Shown piece by piece: positions 18,215 to 27,802 of a DNA stretch of 64,000 nt. Made by a program: the position numbers and the translations under genes. The stretch's first letter is position 1. The number at the start of each line of letters is the position of its first letter. This DNA comes from Bordetella sp. BOR01 (lineage in GTDB: Bacteria > Pseudomonadota > Gammaproteobacteria > Burkholderiales > Burkholderiaceae_B), in the NCBI RefSeq assembly GCF_019218885.1, contig NZ_JAHUWT010000002.1, forward strand, positions 744,001-808,000, read 5' to 3'. Under the pieces are notes generated by a model. It saw only the letters and a list, made by a program, of their open reading frames with translations, was not told the DNA's origin and searched no databases.

Positions 18215-21200
18215 ACCGCCTGCGCGCCGTGCTGCGCCACCTGCTGGTCTGGTGGTTGCCCCTGCCCATCATGCTGTTCGTGCTGCTGTGCGCGTTCATC
18301 TTGTGGCTGGCCGGCACGCAGCCCGGCACGCGCATGCTGATGGGGGTCGTGGCGCAGCAGTTCGACGGCCGCGCCGAACAGGTGCGCGGCAGCGTATTGG
18401 GCGGCCTGGAAGTCGGACGACTGCAACTGGCGCTGCCCGGTGTCGATCTGGATATCGCCGATTTGCGCCTGGACGTGCAGTGGCGCGCGCTGGGCCAGCG
18501 CCTGGTGCACGTGCGCGAATTGTCGGCCAGCAGCCTGCATGTGGCATTGACTTCCGATCCCGACGCCCCGCCTTCCGATGAGCCCCTGGCGCTACCCGCA
18601 CTGCCGGTGGACGTGGCGCTGGACCGCCTGGCGCTGGGGGCGCTGGACGTGCGGATCGACGGCACCCCATTGCCCCTGGGCATCAGCGACCTGGTCGCCG
18701 CCCTGGATGCCGATGCCCGGCACGCCCAGCTGCGGCTGGCCAGCCTGCGCCTGGATCATGCACAAGCCATTGCCGAACTGCAGGGCCAGTTCGACTTGCT
18801 GCAGATGGCGCAGCCCTGGCCGCTGCGCGCCCGGCTGGATATTGCCGCGCAAGGCGTGGGGCCCGATTCGCCTTTGTGCGCCAGCCGCATGCTGGCCAAG
18901 CAGGCGGCCAAGCCGGCGCGCGGCAAAGGCAAGGCCAAGCCGGCCGCTGACGGCGAGCCCGCCAGTCAAATATGCGCGGCCACTGTGCGCGTCGACGCGG
19001 AAGGCTCGTTCGACCAGCTCGACGTGAGCCTGGACGGCGCCACCGCCGACGGCGCCCTGACGCTGTTGGCGCAGGCCGGGCTGGCGTTCGGCGATCCCTT
19101 CCCGGTGCGCACCGCCAACCTGACCTTGCGCCTGGCCGACAAGTCCGGCCTGGTGGTGACGCTGGACCGCCAGCCGCAACCTTTGCAGCCCGGCGTGGAC
19201 AGGGTGGTGGCAACGCTGGACGCCGAGCGCCTGGACCTGGAGCGCCTGCTGGGCGACATGCTTCCGCCCGCATTACTGAGCGCGCGCATGGCGGTCGATG
19301 CGCAGGTCGCGGGCGCGTACGATCTGCGGCAGGCCAACGTCCAGGCCACCATTGCCCAGGGCAGCCGCTGGAACCGCCAGGCCCTGTCCGGCACCTTGAA
19401 CGGACGCCTGGACGCCGCGGCGGTGCCGGCCCAACCCCAGGCGCCATCCCGGCCCGCCGCCGCGCCGTCCGACCCGCTGGCGGGATACCAGTTGCGCGAC
19501 CTGAAGCTCGACCTGAGGCTGGGCCCCAACCGTGTGCGCGCGCAGGGCCAGCTCAGCCAGGGCGATGGCGCACTGACCCTGGATGCAAATACCCCGCGGC
19601 TGGATGCCTTCTGGCCTGGCCTGCCTGGCGGGGCGACCTTGCAGGGCCGGCTGGAAGGCCGCCTGGAACAGCACCGCGGCCAGTTCAACGCCCGCTATAC
19701 CCCCGCCGATACGCGTGCCGATACGCTGGGCCGGGCGCCCATGCGGGCCGAGATCGCTTTTGCCGGCGGCTGGGGCCCCGGGCAGAATAACCAGGCCGAG
19801 GGCGGCCTGCCCGGCTGGCGCGGCCGGATCGAACGCCTGACGGCCGGCTCGATGGATTTCGCTGCCGCCCTGCAGCCCATGACGCTGGCGTTCGTGCCTG
19901 ACGCGGCCGCCCCGCGCTGGCAGTGGCAGGCCGGCGCCACGCAGCTGACCCTGACCCTGCCCGACAAGCAGCGCGTGCTGATCGCCCACCAAGGGTCGCG
20001 CGGCGGCCCAGGCCGCTGGGAAACCGCCGGCCGGGCCGACAACCTGGTCATTACCGGCTCGATGCTGCGGCAGATCATGCAGGCCACCGACCCCCAGGCC
20101 GCGGCCCGCGCGGCGCAGCGCCAGCAGCGCGTCAACGCGCGGGTGCCCGATAACCAGCGCCGCATCGCCCTGGATGTCTCATGGGACCTGCAATTCGCCG
20201 GCGCCCTCTCGGGCCGTGCCCGGGTCGCGCGCCGCGATGGCGACCTGCGCATCCCGGGCGATCCGCCCATTCCGCTGGGCCTGACCAATCTGGTGCTGGA
20301 CCTGGTGGCCAAGCCTGCCGGCGGCCGCAGCAGCCGCGTGGACGCGACGCTGGACGTGCGCACGCAGAAAATGGGAACCTTGTCCGGCACGGGCTCGGCC
20401 GCCCTGGTCACGCGACCCGATGGCTCGCTGGCCCTGGATACCGCCCGGCCCATGCGCGTCAACCTGAATGCCGATATTGCCGACCTGACGTGGGTCGACC
20501 TGTTCGTCGGCGACACCATGGAAGTGCGCGGCAAATTGCAGGCCAACGTCAGTGCGCAAGGCACGCCCGGCGGTACCTGGGATACCTCCGGCACGATACG
20601 CGGAGACGCGCTGCGCGTGGTGCGCATCGATGACGGGGTGCGTCTTATCGACGGCACCCTGGCGGCTCACCTGGAAGGTACCCGGGTAGTACTGGATTCG
20701 CTGCGGTTTCCGGCCTCGTTGCGCGTCATGCCCGATGAATGGCGCACGCGCGAATGGATCACCCGCAATCCCGATGCCAAGAATGGCTACGTCGAGGCCA
20801 CCGGCCAATGGGACTTGCTGCAGGCGCAAGGGGCGGTACACCTGAAACTGCACCGTTTCCCGGCCCTGCAGCGTTCCGACCGGTACGCGATGGTGTCGGG
20901 CACGGTCGATATCAATGCCCAACTGCCGCGTATCTCGATCACCGGCGATCTTACCGCCGACGCGGGCTGGTTCAGCCTGGAAATCCTGCAGGGCGTGCCC
21001 AGCCTGGATGACGACGTGCGCGTGATCCGGGCGGGCGAGGACGAACAGGCCCGCGAATCGCCCATGCAGATGAGCATGAACCTGAAGTTCGACATGGGGC
21101 CGCGGTTCTACATTACCGGCATGGGGCTGGACGCCGGCCTGCTGGGCGCCATCGAGATCAACATGGCCGATGGCCGCCTGACCGGCGTGGGCGCGCTGCG

Positions 21201-21822
21201 TACGCGCGGCGGGGGCATCGAGGCCTACGGGCAACGGCTGCGCCTGCGCCGCGGCACCCTGACCTTCCAGGGCCGGCTGGACAATCCCTTGCTCGACATC
21301 GAAGCCCTGCGCACCGGCGACCAGGTCGAGGCTGGCGTCAGGGTCAGCGGCACGGCACAGCGCCCGCGCATCGACCTGGTGTCGTACCCCGAGGTCAGCG
21401 ATGTCGAGAAACTGTCGTGGCTGATCCTGGGGCGCGGGCCCGACGAGGGCGGCAGCGACGCGGCCCTGCTGTTGTCGGTGGGCACCGCGCTGCTGGGCGG
21501 CGGGCAGCCGTTCTACCGGCAATTCGGGCTGGACGAGATCAGCATCCGTTCGGGCACCATCGGCAGTTCGGGCAGCCTGCTGCCCAACCGCACGGTGGCC
21601 AGCCAGGTCAACCTGGACAGCAACAGCGACCTGGCCACCCAGTTCCTGGTGGCCAGCAAGCACTTCGCCAATGGCATCACGCTCAGCGTAGAGCAGGCCA
21701 TGTCCGGCTCGGAAACCGTGGGCCGGGCCAGCTACCGGCTGTCGCGCAAGCTGTCACTGGACCTGAAGGGGGGGACCATCAACGGCATCGCCCTGGTATA
21801 TCGCACCTTCTTTGCGGACTGA
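18211..21822 (+). CDS. tamB: Translocation and assembly module protein TamB
   Basis: TamB is an AsmA-like bridge protein spanning the periplasm, thought to move phospholipids and aid outer-membrane protein assembly with TamA. The 1203-residue protein has one N-terminal membrane helix (about 9-32) and a long beta-rich groove. The conserved DUF490 C-terminal domain ends in LSLDLKGGTINGIALVYRTFF. The start is a TTG at 18211 that overlaps the tamA TGA as TTGA, so the pair is probably translationally coupled. No ATG or GTG gives a better start. Confidence 0.93.
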   Translation: MNRLRAVLRHLLVWWLPLPIMLFVLLCAFILWLAGTQPGTRMLMGVVAQQFDGRAEQVRGSVLGGLEVGRLQLALPGVDLDIADLRLDVQWRALGQRLVHVRELSASSLHVALTSDPDAPPSDEPLALPALPVDVALDRLALGALDVRIDGTPLPLGISDLVAALDADARHAQLRLASLRLDHAQAIAELQGQFDLLQMAQPWPLRARLDIAAQGVGPDSPLCASRMLAKQAAKPARGKGKAKPAADGEPASQICAATVRVDAEGSFDQLDVSLDGATADGALTLLAQAGLAFGDPFPVRTANLTLRLADKSGLVVTLDRQPQPLQPGVDRVVATLDAERLDLERLLGDMLPPALLSARMAVDAQVAGAYDLRQANVQATIAQGSRWNRQALSGTLNGRLDAAAVPAQPQAPSRPAAAPSDPLAGYQLRDLKLDLRLGPNRVRAQGQLSQGDGALTLDANTPRLDAFWPGLPGGATLQGRLEGRLEQHRGQFNARYTPADTRADTLGRAPMRAEIAFAGGWGPGQNNQAEGGLPGWRGRIERLTAGSMDFAAALQPMTLAFVPDAAAPRWQWQAGATQLTLTLPDKQRVLIAHQGSRGGPGRWETAGRADNLVITGSMLRQIMQATDPQAAARAAQRQQRVNARVPDNQRRIALDVSWDLQFAGALSGRARVARRDGDLRIPGDPPIPLGLTNLVLDLVAKPAGGRSSRVDATLDVRTQKMGTLSGTGSAALVTRPDGSLALDTARPMRVNLNADIADLTWVDLFVGDTMEVRGKLQANVSAQGTPGGTWDTSGTIRGDALRVVRIDDGVRLIDGTLAAHLEGTRVVLDSLRFPASLRVMPDEWRTREWITRNPDAKNGYVEATGQWDLLQAQGAVHLKLHRFPALQRSDRYAMVSGTVDINAQLPRISITGDLTADAGWFSLEILQGVPSLDDDVRVIRAGEDEQARESPMQMSMNLKFDMGPRFYITGMGLDAGLLGAIEINMADGRLTGVGALRTRGGGIEAYGQRLRLRRGTLTFQGRLDNPLLDIEALRTGDQVEAGVRVSGTAQRPRIDLVSYPEVSDVEKLSWLILGRGPDEGGSDAALLLSVGTALLGGGQPFYRQFGLDEISIRSGTIGSSGSLLPNRTVASQVNLDSNSDLATQFLVASKHFANGITLSVEQAMSGSETVGRASYRLSRKLSLDLKGGTINGIALVYRTFFAD

Positions 21823-21849
21823 ACCGTCCGGGCTTGATCCCGCACCGCG

Positions 21850-21877
21850 TTGGCCTGGCCCGGCAAGACGATAAAAT
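21850..21877 (+). promoter_or_regulatory. Candidate sigma-70 promoter for dcd
   Basis: TTGGCC (21850-21855) and TAAAAT (21872-21877) are separated by 16 bases and lie 30 bases before the dcd ATG. They sit in the short gap after tamB, so dcd could be transcribed on its own. Read by eye only. Confidence 0.45.
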
Positions 21878-21906
21878 AGCCAACAATCAACCTGGGCACC
21901 CTCACC

Positions 21907-22473
21907 ATGAGCATCAAAAGCGACCGCTGGATCCGCCGCACCGCGGCCGACGCCGGCATGATCGAACCCTTCGAGCCGGGCCAGGTACGTACCGCCAATG
22001 GCGGCCGTATCGTCAGCTATGGCACCAGCAGCTATGGCTACGACGTGCGCTGCGCCGACGAATTCAAGATCTTCACCAACATCAATTCCACCATCGTCGA
22101 TCCCAAGCAGTTCGACGAGAAATCGTTCGTCGATTTCAAGGGCGACGTCTGCATCATCCCGCCCAACTCGTTCGCGCTGGCGCGCACGGTGGAATATTTC
22201 CGCATCCCGCGCAGCATACTGACCATATGCCTGGGCAAAAGCACCTACGCGCGTTGCGGCATCATCGTCAACGTCACGCCGCTCGAACCCGAATGGGAAG
22301 GGCACGTCACGCTCGAGTTTTCCAACACCACGCCGCTGCCCGCCAAGATCTACGCCGGCGAAGGCTGCGCGCAGATGCTGTTCCTGGAAAGCGACGAAGT
22401 GTGCGAGACCTCGTACCGCGACCGCGGCGGCAAATACCAAGGCCAGCGCGGCGTCACGCTGCCGCGCACCTGA
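21907..22473 (+). CDS. dcd: dCTP deaminase
   Basis: Dcd deaminates dCTP to dUTP, the main route to dTMP precursors in proteobacteria. The 188-residue length is standard. Motifs include [15 protein letters not shown] and the active-site helix [24 protein letters not shown], which holds the catalytic Glu. [20 protein letters not shown] follows. The protein belongs to the trimeric dUTPase fold and should be a cytosolic homotrimer. Confidence 0.97.
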   Translation: MSIKSDRWIRRTAADAGMIEPFEPGQVRTANGGRIVSYGTSSYGYDVRCADEFKIFTNINSTIVDPKQFDEKSFVDFKGDVCIIPPNSFALARTVEYFRIPRSILTICLGKSTYARCGIIVNVTPLEPEWEGHVTLEFSNTTPLPAKIYAGEGCAQMLFLESDEVCETSYRDRGGKYQGQRGVTLPRT

Positions 22474-22938
22474 TCACCCGGCCGGCTGCGGCCGCGGGTG
22501 ATCGCGCTGGTATTCGATATCCCATTCGGTTTCGCCGGTCTGCACGAAACCGTGGCGCAGGTAGAAGCGGTTCGAATCGCTGTCGCGCAGCGCCCCCACC
22601 CGCAAGGGCAGGCCGGCCGCCTGCGCCTGGCCAATAATGTGCGCCATCACGCGGCTGCCCAGGCCGCGGCCGCATTCCGCCGGCAGCAGGTACAGGTGAT
22701 CCAGCCGCAGCGCGCCGTCCAGGTGGCGCAGGGTGTAGAAGCCGATGCGCCGACCGTCCAGCTCGACCGCCCGGGTGCCGGCCGGCACGAACGTCGCGCG
22801 TAACCGCTCGCGCGAGCGCTGCGGATCATAGCGGCCCAATCGTTCCAGGCTGGGCCGCATGGCGGCGGCCCGCAGGTCGGCCAGCGCGTCGAAATCGTGT
22901 TCGGCCACGGCGCAATAGGCCAGGTCGATGGCGGTCAT
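22474..22938 (-). CDS. GNAT family N-acetyltransferase
   Basis: This 154-residue protein has the GNAT acetyl-CoA-binding signature: LYLLPAECGRGLGSRVMAHI (a Q/RxxGxG/A-type loop) and YLRHGFVQTGETEWDIEYQR at the C-terminus. The start MTAIDLAYC at 22938 overlaps the stop of the upstream VOC gene (ATGA, 22935-22938), so the two are probably translated together. The open frame continues upstream through the VOC gene but is out of register with it there. The substrate is unknown. Convergent with dcd. Confidence 0.85.
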   Translation of the reverse strand: MTAIDLAYCAVAEHDFDALADLRAAAMRPSLERLGRYDPQRSRERLRATFVPAGTRAVELDGRRIGFYTLRHLDGALRLDHLYLLPAECGRGLGSRVMAHIIGQAQAAGLPLRVGALRDSDSNRFYLRHGFVQTGETEWDIEYQRDHPRPQPAG

Positions 22939-23357
22939 GGCGGGTTGTTCTCTACTGTGGAAATCGCATCGTAACCCTGGCCCAGAAACTGCAGGACGCA
23001 CAGGCCGTGGCCGAAGGGATCGCACAAATGGGCAATGCGCCCCCAGGCATGGGTGTGGGGCGGATCTTCCAGTATGGCCCCTGCCGCCACCGCGGTGCTT
23101 ACCGCGGCATCGACATCGTCCACCACGAAATCCAGGTGTATCGGGGTCCAGTGGCGCGCGTAGTCGCGACCGCCGGCCACCGTGCCGGCCGGGCGCGAGC
23201 CCTGGGCCTTGCGCAGCAGGTAAATCGGCGCGCCGGCGCCCTGCAGCTCGGCGCCGTCCTCGCCAAAGCGGCGCGTGACTTCCAGGCCGAAGGCGTCTCG
23301 ATAGAACTGGATGGCCCGGTCCAGGTCGTCGATATCGATATTGATCAGCACTTGCAT
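22935..23357 (-). CDS. VOC family (glyoxalase/bleomycin-resistance-like) protein
   Basis: This 140-residue single-domain VOC protein starts at MQVLINIDIDDLDRAIQFYRDAFGL. HLDFVVDDVDAAVSTAVAAGA and CDPFGHGLCVLQF follow, the usual second half of the fold. Members act as glyoxalases, dioxygenases or drug-binding proteins, and the substrate here is not predictable. It is coupled to the downstream acetyltransferase by a four-base overlap. In-frame codons upstream of 23357 look non-coding, so I start at this ATG. Confidence 0.82.
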   Translation of the reverse strand: MQVLINIDIDDLDRAIQFYRDAFGLEVTRRFGEDGAELQGAGAPIYLLRKAQGSRPAGTVAGGRDYARHWTPIHLDFVVDDVDAAVSTAVAAGAILEDPPHTHAWGRIAHLCDPFGHGLCVLQFLGQGYDAISTVENNPP

Positions 23358-23568
23358 ACAGCCTCCGCCGCCGGGCGTTGCGGTTGCGCAACAAAAAGGC
23401 GTGTCGTGAAGTGTCCAGTATGGCGCCGTCGCGCAGGCCGTACAAGCCGCAGCCCCAGGGGGAACTGCTGCGGGGGACGCATGCCGGCCTGGCGTGACAC
23501 GCCGTACGCGTTCGTAACCAGGCTCGAATGACCTTGGCTGTGCAAGGCGCGACGCCAGCGGCGGCAAA

Positions 23569-23574
23569 TATAAT
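23569..23574 (+). promoter_or_regulatory. TATAAT -10 element ahead of small unknown gene
   Basis: A perfect TATAAT lies 43 bases before the ATG at 23617, inside the 259-base gap after the VOC gene. No good -35 sits at the right distance (GGCGCG occupies it), so the promoter may depend on an activator or be weak. Confidence 0.4.
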
Positions 23575-23616
23575 GGACTTACCTTATCGCGCGGGTTGCC
23601 GGCGCAGGAGCCAACA

Positions 23617-24063
23617 ATGTTCGGTTTCCTCAAACACACGCAGCAAGTAGACGAAGAGGCGCAAGACGAGTTCATCGAGCGCGTCAACGGTGCGGCCGCA
23701 GCCTTCCTGGCCGCCGTGCCGGACACCTCGGCACTGGACTATTCCATCGAGAGCATCGCGGCCCTGGATGTCGTGCTCGAAGAGGCCTATCAGGGCCGCC
23801 TGGCGTTGACGCCCATGCAAACCGTGGGCGCGGCCGCCTATCTGTACGAAGTGGGCCGCCGCCACTACGGCGGACTCTACGAGGTGTGCGACGACGAAGA
23901 CCCCGTGGTGCTGGTCACCGGCGAGCCCGACTTCGAGGTCTGCCTATGCGCCATCTCCAAGGTCGAGCGGCGGCTGCGCAACGGCGCGGCCGACACCTTG
24001 CCGGAATTCTTCCAGCATTATGTACGCGCCGTCACAGCGCGCACATCCGACACCATACGGTGA
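23617..24063 (+). CDS. Conserved-looking protein of unknown function
   Basis: This 148-residue soluble protein starts at MFGFLKHTQQVDEEAQDEFIERV, after a GCAGGAG ribosome-binding site. It is mostly helical and acidic, with no signal peptide or membrane segment. A CDDEDPVVL turn and CLCAISKVERRL helix are its most distinctive parts. I recognise no family. Codon bias and the ribosome-binding site support expression. An in-frame ATG at 23596 is less likely because it lacks a ribosome-binding site. Confidence 0.7.
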   Translation: MFGFLKHTQQVDEEAQDEFIERVNGAAAAFLAAVPDTSALDYSIESIAALDVVLEEAYQGRLALTPMQTVGAAAYLYEVGRRHYGGLYEVCDDEDPVVLVTGEPDFEVCLCAISKVERRLRNGAADTLPEFFQHYVRAVTARTSDTIR

Positions 24064-24152
24064 CCGCAGCCAGGCTTGGGCTGCGACACTTTCGCGCTCA
24101 CAGCCTCGACCCCCAGCGCCGCCCCGCAAAGCGGCCTACAATTCCCCTCCGC

Positions 24153-24179
24153 GCAACGCCCCCCGCGCCGGGGCGTTGC
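24153..24179 (+). terminator. Hairpin terminator or leader attenuator
   Basis: A perfect 10-bp stem (GCAACGCCCC/GGGGCGTTGC) with a 7-base loop is followed by TTT. It lies 90 bases after the stop of the unknown gene and 70 bases before the decarboxylase ATG. A TACAAT at 24137-24142 would start a transcript just ahead of it. It may therefore be either the terminator of the upstream gene or a structured leader of the downstream one. Confidence 0.55.
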
Positions 24180-24249
24180 TTTGTCAAGCTGCGGTCCCAG
24201 ACTCGCAGTACACTCGCCTCCGTTTTGCCTCGCCCCCTGGAGCGCCCGC

Positions 24250-26511
24250 ATGAAATTCCGCTTCCCCATTTTCATCATCGACGAAGACTATCGTTCCGAG
24301 AACGCCTCGGGCCTGGGGATTCGTGCGCTGGCCACGGCCATCGAGGCCGAGGGCGTCGAGGTAATCGGCGTGACCAGTTATGGCGACCTGAGCTCATTCG
24401 CCCAGCAGCAAAGCCGCGCCAGCGCGTTCATCCTGTCGATCGATGACGAAGAGTTCGACGTCGATTCGCCCGAAGACGTGGCCGGCGCCATCAAGAAGCT
24501 GCGCTCGTTCATAGGCGAGCTGCGCTTTCGCAATGCCGACATTCCCATCTACCTGTACGGCGAGACGCGTACGTCCGAGCACATCCCGAACGACATCCTG
24601 CGCGAGTTGCACGGCTTCATCCACATGTTCGAGGACACGCCCGAGTTCGTGGCGCGCCATATCATCCGCGAAGCGCGCAGCTATGTCGACAGCCTGCCGC
24701 CGCCGTTCTTTCGCGAACTGGTCAAGTACGCGCAAGATGGGTCGTATTCGTGGCACTGCCCCGGCCATTCGGGCGGCGTGGCGTTCCTGAAGAGCCCGGT
24801 GGGGCAGATGTTCCACCAGTTCTTCGGCGAGAACATGCTGCGCGCCGACGTCTGTAACGCGGTCGACGAACTGGGCCAATTGCTGGACCACACCGGCCCG
24901 GTGGCCGAGTCCGAGCTGAACGCGGCGCGTATTTTCCATGCCGACCACTGCTTCTTCGTGACCAACGGCACGTCGACCTCGAACAAGGTCGTGTGGCACG
25001 CCAACGTCGCCGCCGACGACGTGGTGGTGGTGGACCGCAACTGCCACAAGTCGATCCTGCATGCCATCACCATGACGGGTGCCATCCCGGTGTTCTTGCG
25101 GCCCACCCGCAACCACCTGGGCATCATCGGGCCGATTCCGCTCGAGGAATTCGACCCCGAGAACATCAGGAAGAAGATCGAGGCCAATCCGTTCGCGCGC
25201 GAAGCCGCCAACAAGAAGCCGCGCATCCTGACATTGACGCAAAGCACCTACGACGGCGTCATCTACAACGTCGAGATGATCAAGAAGCAGTTGGGCGATT
25301 ACGTCGATACCCTGCATTTCGACGAAGCCTGGCTGCCGCATGCGTCGTTCCACGAGTTCTACCAGGACATGCACGCCATTGGCCAGGGCCGCCCGCGCCC
25401 GCAACAGCCGATGGTGTTCGCCACGCACTCCACCCACAAGCTGCTGGCCGGCATTTCGCAAGCCTCGCAGATCATCGTGCAAGAGTCCGAGACCCGCAAG
25501 CTCGACCGCAACGTGTTCAACGAAGCGTACCTGATGCACACCTCCACCTCGCCGCAGTACGCCATCATCGCGTCGTGCGACGTGGCGGCCGCCATGATGG
25601 AACCTCCGGGCGGCACGGCGCTGGTGGAAGAAAGCATCCGCGAAGCCCTGGACTTCCGCCGCGCCATGCGCAAGGTGGAATCCGAGTTCGGCAAGAACGA
25701 CTGGTGGTTCAAAGTGTGGGGCCCCAACCGCCTGGCGTCCGAAGGCATCGGCAACCGCGACGACTGGGTACTCGAGGCCAACGACCACTGGCATGGCTTC
25801 GGCGAGCTGGCCAACGACTTCAACATGCTGGACCCGATCAAGGCCACAGTGATCACGCCGGGGCTGGACATGTCGGGCAGCTTCGGCGAAACCGGCATTC
25901 CGGCCGCGCTGGTATCCAAGTACCTGGCCGAGCACGGCGTGGTGGTCGAGAAGACCGGGCTGTACTCGTTCTTCATCCTGTTCACCATCGGCATCACCAA
26001 GGGGCGCTGGAACACGCTCTTGACCGCCTTGCAGCAATTCAAGGACGACTACGACCGCAACCAGCCGCTGTGGCGCATCCTGCCGGACTTCTGCCGCGGC
26101 CATCGCGGCTACGAGCGCATGGGCCTGCGCGACCTGTGCCAGCAGATCCACGAAGCCTATCGTTCGAACGACGTGGCCCGCCTGACCACCGAGATGTACC
26201 TGAGCGACATGGTGCCGGCGCTCAAGCCGTCGGACGCTTTCGCGCGCATGGCTCACCGCGAAGTCGAGCGCGTCGAGGTCGATCAACTGGAAGGCCGTGT
26301 CACCGGCGTGCTGTTGACGCCGTACCCGCCGGGCATTCCGCTGTTGATCCCGGGAGAACGCTTCAACCGCACCATCGTGCAATACCTGCAGTTCGCCCGT
26401 GAGTTCAACGAACGCTTCCCCGGCTTCGAAACCTATATCCACGGCCTGGCCGACGATGTCGCGCAGGATGGCAGCAAGCGGTATTACGTGGACTGCCTGA
26501 TCGAAGACTAG
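24250..26511 (+). CDS. PLP-dependent Orn/Lys/Arg decarboxylase
   Basis: This 753-residue fold-type I decarboxylase has the N-terminal response-regulator-like wing domain (MKFRFPIFIIDEDYRSENASGL). The PLP-binding Lys is about residue 397 in STHKLLAGIS, and a large C-terminal domain contains PYPPGIPLLIPGERF. Size and motifs match biodegradative arginine/lysine decarboxylases, which consume a proton and give agmatine or cadaverine. Substrate choice cannot be read by eye. No antiporter gene adjoins it, unlike adiA-adiC or cadB-cadA. The start at 24250 matches the family N-terminus, while the frame is open further upstream. Confidence 0.88.
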   Translation: MKFRFPIFIIDEDYRSENASGLGIRALATAIEAEGVEVIGVTSYGDLSSFAQQQSRASAFILSIDDEEFDVDSPEDVAGAIKKLRSFIGELRFRNADIPIYLYGETRTSEHIPNDILRELHGFIHMFEDTPEFVARHIIREARSYVDSLPPPFFRELVKYAQDGSYSWHCPGHSGGVAFLKSPVGQMFHQFFGENMLRADVCNAVDELGQLLDHTGPVAESELNAARIFHADHCFFVTNGTSTSNKVVWHANVAADDVVVVDRNCHKSILHAITMTGAIPVFLRPTRNHLGIIGPIPLEEFDPENIRKKIEANPFAREAANKKPRILTLTQSTYDGVIYNVEMIKKQLGDYVDTLHFDEAWLPHASFHEFYQDMHAIGQGRPRPQQPMVFATHSTHKLLAGISQASQIIVQESETRKLDRNVFNEAYLMHTSTSPQYAIIASCDVAAAMMEPPGGTALVEESIREALDFRRAMRKVESEFGKNDWWFKVWGPNRLASEGIGNRDDWVLEANDHWHGFGELANDFNMLDPIKATVITPGLDMSGSFGETGIPAALVSKYLAEHGVVVEKTGLYSFFILFTIGITKGRWNTLLTALQQFKDDYDRNQPLWRILPDFCRGHRGYERMGLRDLCQQIHEAYRSNDVARLTTEMYLSDMVPALKPSDAFARMAHREVERVEVDQLEGRVTGVLLTPYPPGIPLLIPGERFNRTIVQYLQFAREFNERFPGFETYIHGLADDVAQDGSKRYYVDCLIED

Positions 26512-26523
26512 GGGAAACGGAAA

Positions 26524-26545
26524 CCTGGCTCTGCGCGGGGCCAGG
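26524..26545. terminator. Bidirectional terminator between decarboxylase and DadA-like gene
   Basis: CCTGGCTC pairs with GGGCCAGG (one G-U) around a six-base loop, between two convergent genes. On the minus strand the stem is followed by a T-rich run (TTTCCGTTT), so it best serves the DadA-like gene. Confidence 0.45.
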
Positions 26546-27796
26546 CTATCTGAATCGCGTCACCGAGTAGGGCGCCAGTGCGCCGGCGGCAAGGTCGCCG
26601 GCCATTGCGCGGGCGATCAGGCGGCCCGTATTGACCGAAGCGGTCAGGCCCAGGTGGCCATGCCCGAAGGCGCACCACAGGCCTTCGCGGCCCGGCACGG
26701 GGCCCAGCACGGGCAGCGAATCCGGAAGACAGGGGCGGTGTCCCAGCCAGACCTGCGGCGCATCGATACGCAATTGCGGCAGCCCCGCCTGCGCGTGCCG
26801 CGCCAGCAGCATGGCGCGGCGCATGTTCGGTGCTTGCTGCAGGCCGCCAAATTCCACGGTACCCGCCATGCGCAGGCCGGTTTCCATCGGCGTGATGAAG
26901 ACTTTTCGGTCGGCCAGCACCACGACCCGGCTGGGCGCGATATTCGGGTCGGGCTGGTGCAAGTGATAGCCGCGCTGGCTCTCCAGCGGAACACGATAGC
27001 CCTGCGCCGCCAGCAGCGCGCCCGACCAGGCGCCGGCACACACCACGATCTGCTTTGCCTGCCAGTCGCGGTTGCCGTCGGACAGGGTCCAGCCTTGCGG
27101 AGTGGGCTGCATGGCTGCGATGTGGGCTGGCACAAACACCGCCTGCATTTCGACCAGCCTCGATGCCAGGGCGCGGCCGTAGCGCAGGGGGTCCGCCATC
27201 CAGCCTTCGTCGGGCAGGAACACGCCCGCGGCATAGGCGGGCCCGACAGCCGGCTCCAGGTCGGTGATGGCGTGGCGGTCGAGCGTATCCAGCCGTAGTC
27301 CATGTGCCTGTTTCAGTTCCCAGGTGCTGCGATCCTGGCTGCGTGTGCGCACATCAGGGTACAGGTGCAGTTGGCCCGTGCGCCGTACCAGTTCGGGGCA
27401 GCCCAGTTCGGCGGCCACCTGGGCGTGGCTATCGACCGCGCCTGCCAGCAGGTAGTCCAGCGCCATGGCAATTTCGCGCACGCGCCGCGGCCGTGCCGAC
27501 GCGACAAAGCGCGCCAGCCATGGCGCGGCCCGCAGCCAATAGCCCGCGGGAATGTGCAGCGGGCTGGCGGCGTCCAGCAGCATGGAGAACGCGCCGCGCA
27601 ACACCCCGGGCATGGCCAGCGGCGCGACCGAGCGCGATGAGAGCGCGCCCGCATTGCCCGCCGAGCATTGCGAAGCCGGCGGGTTGGCGTCGTACAGGGT
27701 AACGGCCCTGCCCGCCTGCCGCAGTGCATAAGCCGTGCACAGGCCCACGATGCCCGCGCCGATGATCGCGACCTGGTCCTGCTGCGCTTGCTGCAT
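26546..27796 (-). CDS. FAD-dependent D-amino-acid dehydrogenase-like oxidoreductase (DadA family)
   Basis: The 416-residue protein belongs to the DAO/DadA family, which oxidises D-amino acids or related amines using FAD. The N-terminal dinucleotide motif is IGAGIVGLCTAYALRQAG. An internal SSRSVAPLAMPG matches DadA's membrane-contact loop, and GHRPCLPDSLPVLGPV plus GLWCAFGHGHLGLTAS are typical of the C-terminal FAD domain. It precedes a Bug receptor on the same strand by six bases, so the two may be cotranscribed, receptor first. The neighbouring amidohydrolases suggest an amino or amide substrate, but the actual one is unknown. Confidence 0.85.
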   Translation of the reverse strand: MQQAQQDQVAIIGAGIVGLCTAYALRQAGRAVTLYDANPPASQCSAGNAGALSSRSVAPLAMPGVLRGAFSMLLDAASPLHIPAGYWLRAAPWLARFVASARPRRVREIAMALDYLLAGAVDSHAQVAAELGCPELVRRTGQLHLYPDVRTRSQDRSTWELKQAHGLRLDTLDRHAITDLEPAVGPAYAAGVFLPDEGWMADPLRYGRALASRLVEMQAVFVPAHIAAMQPTPQGWTLSDGNRDWQAKQIVVCAGAWSGALLAAQGYRVPLESQRGYHLHQPDPNIAPSRVVVLADRKVFITPMETGLRMAGTVEFGGLQQAPNMRRAMLLARHAQAGLPQLRIDAPQVWLGHRPCLPDSLPVLGPVPGREGLWCAFGHGHLGLTASVNTGRLIARAMAGDLAAGALAPYSVTRFR

Positions 27797-27802
27797 GGTG
27801 GC

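Noticed and set aside
22939-23445. N-terminal extension of the GNAT gene through the VOC gene
   Set aside because: The extension is a different frame of the VOC gene and has no acetyltransferase homology.
24394-26442. Long minus-strand frame opposite the PLP decarboxylase
   Set aside because: Composition is His/Arg/Val-rich without motifs, and the decarboxylase is intact on the plus strand.
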